DNA of 64,000 nt from Apis mellifera (lineage: Eukaryota > Arthropoda > Insecta > Hymenoptera > Apidae), in contig NC_037638.1 in assembly GCF_003254395.2 (NCBI RefSeq), positions 5,001 to 69,000 on the forward strand, read 5' to 3'. The number at the start of each line of letters is the position of its first letter. Positions within the stretch are counted from its first letter, which is position 1. Of the stretch, positions 51,400 to 63,926 are shown piece by piece. Below the pieces are notes generated by a model. The model had not been told where the DNA came from, searched no databases, and worked only from the letters and a program-made list of their open reading frames with translations. The position numbers and the translations under genes were made by a program.

Positions 51400-51720
51400 G
51401 TACCAGTTATGATGAATTCGATTGAGTAATACTGACGCGCCGTGGCGAGGCATGAGAAGTGACGCCACGGGACATGGTCTGTGGTTTTTAATACGCGTCC
51501 TACTTTCTGCTATCTTTCCCGGCGTCCGTGCGAGCAAGCGAATAGGAAATGAACGAGTGAGATAGCACGATCGCGCGTGCATCATTCATTCCCGCGTCTC
51601 TTGTCTCGCGTACCACTATCACCGTATATCACTCTCTCTATCGTTCATCATTCCTTTCCATTAAACTATATGATGACATTTGCAATTAAAAAAGTATGTG
51701 ATTGGCGCGTGTGAAGAAAA
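51400..51720. promoter_or_regulatory. CpG-rich intronic island with 8-bp inverted repeat
   Basis: GC/CpG-rich against AT-rich flanks. CCGTGGCG at 51440-51447 is the perfect complement of CGCCACGG at 51463-51470, with a 15-bp spacer. TGTGGTTT (runt-type site) follows at about 51480. Further CpG-rich text runs to CGATCGCGCG near 51570. No convincing coding frame. Confidence 0.35.
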
Positions 51721-52019
51721 CTTCCTCTCTCTTTTCGTCTTCCGCGTAATCTTTCCTTTTCTCGCATGGTTCTGCTGTTTATGATTTTGCCATCATATAT
51801 ATTTCCCTTCTGTCTTTCCCTTCTTTCTCTTCTTTTTTTTTTTTTTTTTTTTACTCACTTTATGTTTTCGAAAGAAACCATACGAGAGAAGCATTATATC
51901 ATGATATTAAATAACGTATGCACGGTACAGAATCAGAAAAATAGAAGGATGCGAACATGGGGAAGGGAAAGAGGAGACAAACTTATCGAGGTCGTGGTGA
52001 AAAAAGGAGATGGAGAGCG

Positions 52020-52330
52020 AAAGCGCGAGATAATATACGACGCACGCGGCACAGCGAGTTGCACACAGTTAGAAGGACTGAAATTGAAAGTGGTCGTCCC
52101 ACTAGCCCACTGACCTGATTACCCATTGACAATGACACGAATCCTTGTCTCCCACCGGGCTACTATCCCTCCTGTCCTCCTTCCCTACTCCCACCCTCTA
52201 CGTCCTACTCCCTCGATTGCGTGTAAGTATACGTGGACGCAGCAGCACCTCTTCTGCGCGTACAGCGCAGGCGTCTTCTCACGTAATAGTGCGAATCTAA
52301 CGAGGATGCGAAGTTTTTTATCTTTGAACT
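52020..52330. promoter_or_regulatory. Intronic island with palindromic Sox-like site
   Basis: Complex, GC-richer segment. CATTGACAATG at 52124-52134 is a perfect palindrome of two CATTG half-sites, the core bound by Sox HMG proteins. CTCCC-rich text and CAGCAGCACCTC follow. A donor-like TGTAAGTAT occurs near 52222 but I could not define an exon. Confidence 0.35.
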
Positions 52331-53200
52331 TACTATCTTCATTTCTGATATATTTATCGATGAAATTATATGTATCGATGAAATTATTATGTGGTGCATA
52401 TAAATATTCAAAATACTGTCGGAAATAAAGATCTGGACGCATCATAGAAATTTTGATTTCATGAAGAGTCAGAATATTATATATAATATAATTAATTTGT
52501 TTTTTTTTCGATATTTTTTCTTTTTCTTCTTTTTCGTTTATTTTTTTTTTTTCTTATTTTTATTCATAAGATTATAAATATAACTATGCTCAAATGGCTC
52601 TTATTTAGATGTTTTTAGAAAGAGAAATGAAATATAATAAAAATAAAATAGGGAAGAAAAAAAAGAAAATTAAAATAAGATAAATTTTAGAAATATGATT
52701 AGGTAACATTCGATTGATATATTGATTAAAAATTATATATTATTTGTAGAAAAAAAGAGGAATATTTTAATGAGTCTATTTTTTTCACAAAAAAAGTTGA
52801 ACATAATTAGATAAATCTGATAAGGAGATAATTAAAAAGTTGTAAAAATGTAGTCTGGTTTTTTTTTTAATATATCTGCGGATTTCTTAAACTTAATTGG
52901 ATATATGTTTTGGTTTGTACAATTTTTTTCTTCGCGTTCATTTAGAAAAGAAACGAACAATATGTGTTACAATGATTATCGCTTGAATTTGCTTTCAATG
53001 TGTTCCAATAACTTTCTAATGATTTATACAAGCAAATCGCGATGTTTACGTGAAAAGATTTCTAACGGAATATATGGCTGTTCGTTTTGTCGCGAGCAGT
53101 TTCTGCATAATCCTTATATATATAAAATGGAGAGCAATTTAAATACAGTCTAGTCTCATTGAAATGCATGCCAGCTGATTCTCGAAGTCACTATCACTTG

Positions 53201-53215
53201 GTCATGGTCCATGAC
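53201..53215. promoter_or_regulatory. 15-bp palindrome GTCATGG-T-CCATGAC
   Basis: Perfect inverted repeat of 7 bp with one central base, extended on one side to TTGGTCATGG. The GGTCA/TGACT ends look like nuclear-receptor half-sites, but the 7-bp spacing is not the ecdysone element I know. It lies in a small mixed-composition patch, 53155-53225. Confidence 0.35.
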
Positions 53216-53762
53216 TAAATTGTATTATACATCCTCTTTAGTTTATGTTAATTTGTTTCTTTTTCTTGTGACCGATTTCAATTCATCTTTTTCTCGATTT
53301 TTTTTTTCTTTTTCTTTTCTCCCACGCGATTAGGATAAAAAACATCTTCCCTTAAAAACATCCTACGCTTAGCGAGCTCATATTAAGTCTCGTTCGTTTA
53401 TGCTTTTTTTCTCGATTCGTTTCTTGCCAGACTTTTATCATTTCTTGCAAAAATATTCGCGTTAATAATAATTAAAAGTTACAAAAATTTTTCTTCAAAG
53501 CTGAAATGTTTACTTCAATACTTGTTCTTTACATCTATTGAAAAATCTTTATTCATCTATATTCATTATTCATTAATCTATATAATTACTACGTATTACA
53601 ATTAATTTAATGCGTTAATCATCATTGAAATGACTAGCAAATGATATCAGATTTATCAAATTAATATCATCATGAAGAATTGGTTGAATCGTTTAAATTT
53701 TATAAATTGTTATTCGAATTACTTTTAACTTTTAATGTTGTGTATATATATATTATATATAT

Positions 53763-53770
53763 ATTATATA

Positions 53771-53826
<56 letters not shown>
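53763..53826. repeat. (TA)n microsatellite
   Basis: Long TA run in the presumed intron. Confidence 0.9.
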
Positions 53827-53827
<1 letters not shown>

Positions 53828-54329
53828 CAATACAAGACTTATTTAAAAGTTTTTAATAATTTAAAATTAACTTTTATTTTTTAACAATGTTGAACAGCGA
53901 TGAGTTAAGTTAACTTTTTGAATAATATAAACTATTCATTTTTTTTAACATTAACGAGAGATGAATTCGTTAATATTAAAAAAAGATAAGTATTTTATAT
54001 TTTTTTAAAATTAATTATAAAAACATATTTCTAAATATTAATCTATATTTAATATATTGGAAAATATTTTAAAATACTTTATAATATAAATACAAAAATA
54101 TAAAATATAATATAAAAATAATATAAATATTTAAAAAAAAACAATATAAATCTATATATAGGAAGAAATTTATTCTTGCATTAAAAAAGATCTAAAATGT
54201 ATATATATTATGGAAAGATGAACAGAAAGAAAAGAAAGAACGAAATAGTAATAGAACAATGTCAAATCGATCGAATAAATGAAAAATTCCCGGACCTGGG
54301 AACATGCAACAATTATACGGTTCTGTTCG

Positions 54330-54680
54330 ATTGCGAGCGTTATAAATAACTCACGTAGCCGGAGCACGTGTTAATTAAGGCCTGTTGAGAACAAGTAAGG
54401 GGGCCCAGATATGTCTCTGGCGACTTGTTTCGTGACTCGGCCCAGGCCTTCTCCTTTCGGCGCAGAGAAGGCGGTTTCAATAGGCTTTCGCAATCTTTTT
54501 CCCAACCAGACCGGCTCGAAAACGTATACACGCGCTCTCACGTATCTTTCGCCTTGGCGCTACGTGTGTAGCTGGCCATCTGACTGGCTGTGTGGCTAGC
54601 CTCACAGTTGTTGAACGTTTCTCGCACCCGCCTACTTTCGCTAGTTTACGTAAGAAATGTATACGTATTACTTGGTTAGC
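54330..54680. promoter_or_regulatory. CpG-rich island with TATA-like and E-box motifs
   Basis: A sharp rise in GC. It starts with GTTATAAATAACT (palindromic TATA-like, about 54339), has CACGTG in GAGCACGTGTT at about 54364, then TTAATTAAGG, GGGGGCCCAG and later GTAGCTGGCCATCTGACTGG. It could be an enhancer or an alternative promoter. Frames here are short and not domain-like. Confidence 0.35.
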
Positions 54681-54729
54681 TAATGTACTTCGCGACATGG
54701 TATCTAAGAATTTTAGATCTTTTTTTTTT

Positions 54730-54734
<5 letters not shown>

Positions 54735-54816
<82 letters not shown>
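54735..54816. repeat. (CT)n microsatellite
   Basis: About 40 CT units, the longest CT tract in the window. Confidence 0.95.
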
Positions 54817-54819
<3 letters not shown>

Positions 54820-55089
54820 GATCACGAAAAAATCAATCTTTTTCAAATATCAAAACGATTCGACTAAATAATACGAGATTAATAAAAAAAATGAACAGAG
54901 AATATTGCAATATAACTATCTATCTATATATTGCATGTGTACGTATATATCTATTTATCATTGATTTCAAATGTTTTCTTAACTCATTTTTACAATCTAT
55001 TAAAAAATTTTTTCAATGTTTGAACATATTACCACTTTGAAATATATTATATTATCTTGAGCAATGTAACTTTCATCTTTGTTCGTTTT

Positions 55090-55770
55090 ACTCGGAACTG
55101 GGTAAAAGCTTTCAGTATATTTGACAATACGTGACTTTCCAGACGAGATTACGTAAAGCAGTTAAATTCATCGTAGTATCCTCGGGCCTTCAAACAACGA
55201 AACTATCGGGACTTTCTCCATTCCAAAGAAGCCAAAACGAGCCGAGTAACTGGGTCTGGTCTAACCAATCAATTTTCGGGTTAAATGGATTTCACGTCAG
55301 CCAAAAGTGAAACTTTTTACTTCGCTCCCTCATTCCCAAAAAACTCTGAGAATAAAAGCTGCAATTTTTTCGAAGAGAAGATTCACGAAACGATGCGACG
55401 CTTTGAAACATAGACATACGATATAACGATTGCGTTATACGTATCGAAGGATACATGGAACATTTGCGAGAGAACTACGGTGGCGTGCAAGCCGTTTCCT
55501 CGAAGGCCCATTGCTGAGATCTGTGGCACACCGCGTCGCTCCGCTCCGCTCCGTGCCGTACAACTCAGCATTAATGGTCTTCCCGTTTGAAAATCGAAGG
55601 ACATTGGCGCGTGGACGGCCTCGCGTCGGGACGTTTTCCGTGAATGTTGCGTATAACCACGCTTAAAATACATCACGCACTATCACCCCATCCATTCCAT
55701 TTCGATGGAGGTCACCCGGTAGCTTAAGTGGGTCTCGACCACTTGGTTAGTGTGTCATGGCGTACTCGTT
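55090..55770. promoter_or_regulatory. Largest GC-richer intronic island
   Basis: About 680 bp of mixed, CpG-containing sequence. Densest around 55490-55640 (CGCTCCGCTCCGCTCCG, TTGGCGCGTGGACGGCC). Frames on both strands reach 78-97 codons but show no domain and overlap each other, so they are probably by-products of composition. Candidate enhancer cluster. Confidence 0.35.
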
Positions 55771-56637
55771 GCTGAATAAACTTAATCTCAATATCGGTGT
55801 TAATAAGTTAGCCGTTACAGACTCGCGCGAATCTTTTTCGTTTTTTTTTTCTTTCTTTTTTTTTTTTTCCCCTTTTTTTTCACCAATCTGTGTTACAGTT
55901 TGCTAAATTTTTTAATCGATTCATTAATATAATCATTAATTGCATTTTTAATTATTCGGATGGTATTCTTTTAAATAAATTTTTTATTTAGAAATCTTAT
56001 TCAAAGAAAGAGAATAGATTTTTGAATTTCGACTATTTGACTTTTATAAAATTCCCTAATGTTTCATCTTAATGTATTTTATCATTTAAATCGAACCGAT
56101 TTGATCATGTGTCTACGACAACTTTGTTCCGTAATCGATTCCACGATTTTTCAAATTCGAGTAAACAAATCGATTGACTATGGAACATATTGAGAATTCT
56201 ATATTTAAATATGAACGCTCACAAATATTGCCACGTGAATTGATTCCCCAAAATCGAATGATTCGGTTGCATTTTTTATTATTTATAAAAGATTTATGAT
56301 CTTTGAGTTTGCTCAATGAAACATAGTTTATTTTAAAATATACAATTCTTTATGTCGATATAATTTTATTTTCTCCCTTATTTATGTTTATTTTTGCGAT
56401 GGCAATTAGCATGTTCAAAAACAGTGATAGATATTTCATTTAAATGAAATGGATCGATATGATCGACTCCAAATCGATCGAATCAAAACTATGACGAAGA
56501 TTTAGAATTAAAATTATCTTAAAAAATCTATATTAAAAAATCTTAAAATTTCTTCCTGTTTTTAATCTCTAATCATTATCATAAAATCAAATTTTTTAAA
56601 CTAGTCGAAAAAAAACTTCTGTTCTACCTTTGAGAAC

Positions 56638-56644
<7 letters not shown>

Positions 56645-56675
<31 letters not shown>
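56645..56675. repeat. (TA)n microsatellite
   Basis: TA run ending in CACACATC. Confidence 0.85.
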
Positions 56676-56680
<5 letters not shown>

Positions 56681-58179
56681 CATATAACCGGTATATATCA
56701 TATAGATCGGTATATGTGCAACACAACATTTAATACACTAATAGTAATTTTTGCAAGCCACAGAATGGAAGTTATTGCTAATTTTTCATTCTTATCCTGG
56801 ATTATGATTTGAACGAAATTCAGATTATCGTGATAATTGTTATCGTATAGTAGATGGATCGAAAACGTTATCGGGTTTCTACCGCATTTCGCGGAAAGTA
56901 ATCTAAAACAGTTAATTATTAGTTTCCGCATTTGCTTTTTCTTTTGCATTTTTTTTCCATTCGTTGTCTGCTCGATAATAACATGACGATAATAACCTTC
57001 CGTTGTTAAGAACGGGAAAAAAATATTTATCAATAGTGTACGAATTATATTTATATAATTTTCTTTTTTTTAAAAAGATTTTTTGATTGAAAAGTAATTA
57101 CGTGTTAATGTCTAATGTTTGTCCAATTTTTTTTATTAAATATACTATAATACTGTTTCGAAATGTATATACGATTCGTTCTTTATCGTTTATCATTTCT
57201 ACGATAATAATTATAAAAAAAATACAATATTGTATCAATGTATATCTTCTCGATTATAAACTTTTAATCATTCGAGTCACAAAAATAACAAGCATTGCGC
57301 TATATAAATACAACGTTTACGGTTGCGTTATCACTTACTATAGTATTCGAATATCATGATGAATAACATTATATTGTCAACTAAATTAGATATTTTTATA
57401 ATAGTGAAAGAATTAATTTTTACATAAAATATTTGGGATTTATATTTTGTATGAATCGCTCAAAAATACCTAAACCATTCGACTTTATTTTCCGCAATAT
57501 TCTTGATTTTAACATTAAATAATTGATGTTTAACTTTTCGGAAAGCAAACTTTAGTTTTTATGTGGTTCATATATTCGTCGCGCTGTTAACACAGATTTT
57601 AAAATAGGTTTTTCGCAATTGATTATAAACGCTTTATTGCATATTGTATGTCATATGATTTTTCACTCATTTTTTTACTATTTGAAATGATATCAATATT
57701 TGTTTGTTTCGAGTTACATATAATTTATATTTATATATTTATTTATGAATCTGTTGTTTGATTATTAATAAGATACATTTATTTCAAATATATATTTCAC
57801 ATAATAATTTGAATCGATCGTATTAAACGATTTATCAATTTGTGATAATTAGAAATAACTTTCTAAGTTAGTTATACCATATGCTTAATAAAACTCGATA
57901 GTTTTAGAATGCGAGAAATTTAAAAATCCATTCCATTCTATTATTACAGGCATTCAGAATCGTTAAAATTGATTAATTATTTATTATTTAATTATATTTT
58001 ATAAATTGATTATTAATAATTATTACGAATGGATTGAAGGAAAAAAAATTTTTAAAAAATATTTTTTTAATTTTCGATCGCACTTATTTTACTTTTATTA
58101 TTAGAACTTTCAGAATTTTTGGAAACTCGTCTCAAATTATCTATTATTTCGTTGAGATTGGAATTTAATCTCAATGGAA

Positions 58180-58800
58180 ATGAAATCTTGTTACGGCATT
58201 GGTTGAAACGACAAGAATCACGACGTAACGATAGACAAGTTGAGTTCGATCTACGAGAATGAAATCGATCGTGCTAGTGATGGTGGTAGTGGTGATGGTA
58301 GTGTGAGTCGATAGAGGCGGTTTTGCCATGGGTGGAAACAGCTCTCGACAAGCATATAGGCAAAACGAAGAAGGCTAGAAACGGTCAGGGAGAGACGGAT
58401 TAGACGGAGAGACGGTGGATAAGAATGTGTGTCTAGTTTAGTGGGCAAGTAGGTCGCCAGGGAAACCAACGCTGCTGGGTTACGCAACGTAGTTCCAGTG
58501 TTATACAACTATTGACTCACCGGATTAACAAGTAGGTTGGGTGAAAACGAAAGCCGAGTGTCCGCCGTGCTGCCTTTTCTCTTGCCTCCTCCTCCTCTTC
58601 CTCCTTCTCCTTCTCTTCCTCCTCCTCCTCCTCCTCCTCCTCCTCCTCCTCCTCCTCCTCCTCCTCCTCCTCCTCCTCCTCTTTCTCTCCTCCCCCCTCC
58701 ATCCTTCTCCCATTTCCCTTTTCGTCTCGTTCAAGCCCATACCGTGCAGCGTCTCGCTTTCGCTTCACGGCATGTTTCACGCAAGCGAAAAAATTCTCAA
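58180..58800. promoter_or_regulatory. GC-richer island containing a (CCT)n tract
   Basis: 58180-58560 is complex with CpG and GTGATGGTGGTAGTGGTGATGG; a (CCT)n tract occupies 58578-58700 and complex sequence resumes to about 58800. The long poly-Pro, poly-Leu and poly-Glu frames here come from the repeat. No real gene seen. Confidence 0.35.
58578..58700. repeat. (CCT)n trinucleotide repeat
   Basis: Pyrimidine-only strand of CCT units with CTT interruptions at both ends; strand-asymmetric, could form triplex DNA. Confidence 0.9.
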
Positions 58801-59059
58801 CTTGAACAGTATTCTCATCATTTTCTTATATATATATATATTATTTCTCCCGAGAATACGAATGATCGAGTTCTCGTGATCATTTTTTCTTTTTTGGAAT
58901 ATTATCAATTATCAGATAGTAATAGGCGATAATATTATAATTAAAATATTAATCATATTTTATCGCATTTTTAAGATATGTATTATTAAGGCGAATATTG
59001 GGCGTTGTGTATTTATCCTTTTTTTTTTCTTTTTTCCGTTTTTTTCTTTTTTCTTCCCC

Positions 59060-59330
59060 CCCTCCCCCCTTTCTTTGACAGTCGAAAGAAAAGAATCAGG
59101 CCAGAAAATCTCGACGAGTGAATTTCTTTTTTGCGCGGAAACACGCTAGCGATGCTATGCAAATCGCGGCACAGAAATCACCGTTGCCGCTCAATTACCC
59201 GAACGTCCGACTTGAACGTCTGATCTAAAAATAACATCCACTTAATGCCATGCAGTTTTAACGAGACCACTTCACGAGACAATCGAGGTAGGCATATACA
59301 AATACCGTATATACGTATTTGTTTTAGCTA
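59060..59330. promoter_or_regulatory. GC-richer intronic island
   Basis: Complex segment after a C/T-rich run (TTCCCCCCCTCCCCCC). Contains GCGCGGAAACACGCTAGCG, AAATCGCGGCAC and CGTCCGACTTGAACGTCTGA. No ORF; candidate regulatory element. Confidence 0.3.
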
Positions 59331-60089
59331 TTAGAAAGGCAGAATTTCGTTAATGCTCATCTGACTACGAAAAATTTATTTCATTGAAATATATTTGATC
59401 GAACGGCGCGACGAAGACTTCTTTTTCTCAATGATCAAATAAAAAAATCTTAATCATTCTTTTTTCCTATATATGAGACATTATATTGAAAAGTATCGTA
59501 ATTGTAATAATTCGTTTGAAAAATATTATTCTATTATGTGATAATTATTCTTAAATGTTTTTTCAATTATTCGAGAACAATATTTTTTTAACGAATATTT
59601 TCTTTTCTGAAAGAAAAAACAAGTTAAGGAAAATTAAGTCAATTGAGTGTAATGAGGCAATGATAAGTTTGCTATTAACTTCAAAATGATGATACGATAA
59701 AAAAAATATGTGCAAGAAATTCCTGGATAGTATTGTCGTTATATAGATTATTTATTTTTAATTGTATTTTTCAAATATAAAATAAATATAAAATAAAATA
59801 ACTTTATTCAATAAATTAATCAAATACAAATTATTGTAAACATCGATAGTCCAATGATAATGAAAACGCGAAAAAATCATTGTATAATATAATACATTTT
59901 ATTAGAGAAAATAATTTGGTAATGTAAATTCAATGATAATTGATAATTTTGAAAAATAATTGCAATAATAACGAAATAATGCGCCAATATTTTTTTTTTT
60001 ATTAAATCTCGTGTTATTTCTTTTTTTTTTTTTCGCTTTGAATTCAGAATAGACAAGTTTCGATTTCTTTTCGATGATGCTAATCTTTT

Positions 60090-60370
60090 CTTGTTAACAA
60101 GCCATCGATTCATTGTCAATTGATCTCAGTTCTCGACTTTCGATTCTTGACGCCGTATATCGCGTGTTCGCGTCGAGATCGAAGGTAATGCAGCAAACTG
60201 TTTTCTTCGAGTGGTTGCTAACATTACCGACCTGTCTCAAACGCTTGCCACACGGCAAGGCGAATCTCGAGTTCGTTTGATGATGCGATATTTTAAATTG
60301 GAACGCATGGAAAACGGTATTCCTGCGTGGCTGACGCACATTACAAAAAATCACATCTAATATGTTATAC
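60090..60370. promoter_or_regulatory. GC-richer intronic island
   Basis: Mixed sequence with CGCGTGTTCGCGTCGAGATCG and CACGGCAAGGCGAATCTCG. The minus-strand frame 60354-60094 (86 codons) has no recognisable domain or splice support. Candidate regulatory element. Confidence 0.3.
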
Positions 60371-63210
60371 TGGTAAGTCGAAAAAAATAAAAAAAACGGG
60401 ATATTTTATCGATCTAGTTTCTTTAGAAATTGCATAAGTATAATATTATAAAGTGAAAAATTTTATTCTTCGTTTTCGTTATCTTTAGTCGTGTTAACGT
60501 TTCTTCGAGAACTCTGATCATTGGAAAAACATTCGCCTTACGTTAGAATGTTTTGTAGAGAAGTAATATTGACTGTAACTGACCGTAATGAATATCTTTG
60601 TACCAGTATAAAATCTTTCATTATATAAGTATCGTAAGCATATATACAAATATCATATACCGATTGATGATATATTCGATGAATGATTTTCAATCGAATG
60701 ATTTTTAATCCGTTTTTCAGAAAAATTGAAAGAATAATGAAAAATTGAAAAATTTGAAAGAACTTTGAAACGAAAAAAGCTCGAGGCTTATACAATTAAG
60801 AAACTAAGTAAGAATTACAATTGGTATAGTAGTTGAATAGTCGAGAATGTATTTCAATAGTACAATAATGTTTCACGATGCATGTATTATCTTATTCCAA
60901 CACTATTTTAAATTGGTTCTCAATTCGAAATCAAATCCCAATATCATTATGAAAATACGAATGAATACGAATATTACCAATAAATGGATGATATGTTACA
61001 TAGATTCGTAAAAATTATTTCATGATGTTTTATTATCGATCTCATTTTTCGTTCTTTTATTATGAATTTAGTCATTTCCCAACTTAATCGATAAATCTTT
61101 CAAATTTTCGATTATTTGAATTATATAAAAATAGAATTCTCTTAATTTTCAAATACGAAATTCTATTTATTTTATAAATAGTAAATTTACAAAATTCTTG
61201 ATTTGATCATTATCCGTTTTATCTTCGCTCTATTTTTTTTTAATAGTAGAATAAATAGAACAAATAGATTTTTTAACGCTTTAAGAAAATTCTTACAATA
61301 TGTATAATTAAGAAAAAAGATATCGATTCCTTGATTTTTTTTTCTCATTTTCAAGAAACAAGAATGCGTGAATCATGTTTGTAAAATTCATATGTGTGAA
61401 AAAAATGATGCATAATAAAGATATAATAAAATTAAATTTGTCAAATTTGTGATAAAAGGAATAGATGATACATCGCATCGACCGCACGAAATGGACCGAC
61501 ATGAATAGACGATACAGGAAATATGGACAGAAAATGAAAATAAATTATCGCAACAGTTTGCTTTGCGAGAATACGCCACTATAATAAGTTATGTGCGGTG
61601 GAAGGTTGTGGATGGATGATAGATCAATAGCGGTGACATAGTTACCGAGTAAACCTGGCCCAGTTTTAATACGACCTCATTCTATCGTTTCTTCCTTGCT
61701 TCTTTGATTCGAGATCTCAGATTCTAATAAGGATTGTTACCTTTCGATTTCAATGAATTTTCATACAATTGTTGGATATTATACATGTATGTATATGTAT
61801 AATAATCGTAATTGTAACTATATTCGTAGATAAAGAAAATATTATATATATAAATAAAATATAAAATGTAAAATTGGTTGTATATACTTATATGGAAAGA
61901 TTTCGATGAATTTTTCAAGCATGCAATCATGTTTTGCGAGACAGGTTTCATTGTCATTGAGTTCTATTGTGGTTTGTAATTCGTTTTTGTTTTTGTATCG
62001 GTGTTAAACGAGCTCTCGAAAAAATAGATTGTTTCCTATTCATTATGTATTTGTATCTTTGTACAATCATATACTCAAGTAAATATGTAAGTATATATTT
62101 ATATCGTTCAACTTTTCATCCTGTGTCAACTTTTTCCTATAATTTCTTAAAATACATAGTCTTCAATTATATCATATATGTATACGTTTATATATACATG
62201 GATATTCGTTATTGTAAAAGTAAGAGTCTTTTCTAAATAAATACCAATCGTAATTTTCTTTCGCAAAATATCTTTCGTCATCATTGGTTAGAGATGACGA
62301 ACAAAGAATTAAAACATTACAAATAAATGGATTCGATTGCGCGTTAGCTCGCGTAAATAGAATGAAAGATATGATATAAAAATCATTGAACGAATCGTAT
62401 TCCATTTTTATGCATAAGAAAACGCATAAGAGTTGATAATATTATGAATATTGTGAAACATCGTCAATTTGATCTCTTCTTTCTAATGAGATTCAACTCA
62501 AAATCGATGATCGTTCATAATTATCTATTCATTGTATATCGTAATAATCTCATTTTTCGTAACTTTGATCGCTTTATTATTAAATAACGATAGATTATCG
62601 ATGCTTTTTGATATTTATAACAAAAATTTTTGTCATTACGTAGGTAGTTTATTCAAGATTGATTGAAGATTATTGAAGATTGAAAATTTTTTTCATTTTA
62701 AAAATTATATTAAATTACATATATATATATATAGAGAGAGAGTATATTAGAGAGTTCATTATTCTTGATCCTATACTTTGTAATTTTTTTTTGTAATTGA
62801 AAGACGACGTACATGATTCGATAAACACCAACCACTTAATTTTGCTTAAACCTGTTTGAATAAATAGATTGATTAGTTAATTAAAAATAAAAAAATAAAA
62901 ATATTCAATTTTTTTATTAATAATTTCGTAAAATTAATAAAATTTGAATACGAATATTTTTTAAATTTGCAATTGCGATTTTACCGTAAAAAATCTGAGA
63001 TGTGATGCATCGAAGATATTACTTTATTTTAAGATAAAGAAATAATGTCATATATCTATACAGTAATCGATTAATAACCTATATAAATAATCGATTAATA
63101 ACCATCAGTATTTTAATAGTTACAGTTCCCTTCTTCCCGTAATCTTATTTTAATCTGCAGCAAATCTAAAAATTATCGAATCGTATAAATCGCAACAACA
63201 TAGCATCTTG
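60371..63210. other. AT-rich distal intron
   Basis: Mostly AT-rich with no coding signal. A small more complex patch lies at 61580-61720 (GTGCGGTGGAAGGTTGTGG). Short TA runs occur near 61845 and 62720, with a GAGAGAGAG run next to the latter. Nothing else is visible. Confidence 0.5.
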
Positions 63211-63219
63211 CATTCCTTA

Positions 63220-63610
63220 TCATATATTTGATAAGTTTCGTTGCTTCGATTCTTGATTCTGTATGAAAAGTATCGCGTGTTCCTCGTGTTACGATATTTC
63301 TTCGTATGTATCGCGTGTTGATCGATTATTGACTTAAACGGTCAATAAAAAACGACCGTGCTCAGGGAAAGCGTGTAATATTGAAACGCGTATGTTGCAC
63401 CGCGGTCGACCTTGAATGTACCGATTATCTACCGATGGGAAATACTGGTCACAGCATAACCATTACACGTTATTCTATCTGTCTTGAATAATTTCGCGAC
63501 TCGTTGTTCCATACATTCCTCCACCATTGATTTCATGGATTTTCATCGTCTGAATTGCATCGCGTAAAGCGATCACCCGCATGAAATCCGATAAGAAAAT
63601 TTTGAACTCG
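63220..63610. promoter_or_regulatory. GC-richer island near the right edge
   Basis: Complex CpG-bearing sequence (TATCGCGTGTTCCTCGTG, CACCGCGGTCGACCTTGAATG, AAAGCGATCACCCGCATG). TATCGCGTGTT recurs twice in variant form near 63270 and 63308. No coding exon recognised. Confidence 0.3.
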
Positions 63611-63897
63611 GAATATGAATCAATAATAAGTATATGAAATCGATTTAGCTGAATTTTAAAATTTATTAAAAATTTAGGAAAATAGGAAATTTTAAGAAAT
63701 GTTTTATTTTTGAAAAGAAGGAAATCTTGAATATCTATAATATAATATTATAAGATGATATAATATGATTTTAAGTATAAGAGTTAATTTTCATAATGTA
63801 TCTGTTCTATTTGTTTGAATATCATTGAATTAAGGATAAAATAATAAATGATTGAATCGATATACACATAATTGTATAATCATTTGTGTTTGTATTT

Positions 63898-63926
63898 GCA
63901 TATATATATACACACACACACACATA
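63898..63926. repeat. (TA)n(CA)n short repeat
   Basis: TA units followed by CA units at the right edge of the window. Confidence 0.85.

Noticed and set aside
55383..55676. 97-codon minus-strand frame in the large intronic island
   Set aside because: Overlaps another frame on the + strand, has no domain, and its length fits the local GC rise; more likely regulatory DNA.
58517..58932. Long poly-Pro, poly-Leu, poly-Glu and poly-Arg frames on both strands
   Set aside because: All derive from the (CCT)n repeat read in different frames; no domain or splice support.
60094..60354. 86-codon minus-strand frame
   Set aside because: No recognisable domain, no flanking splice evidence, and it coincides with a GC-richer island.
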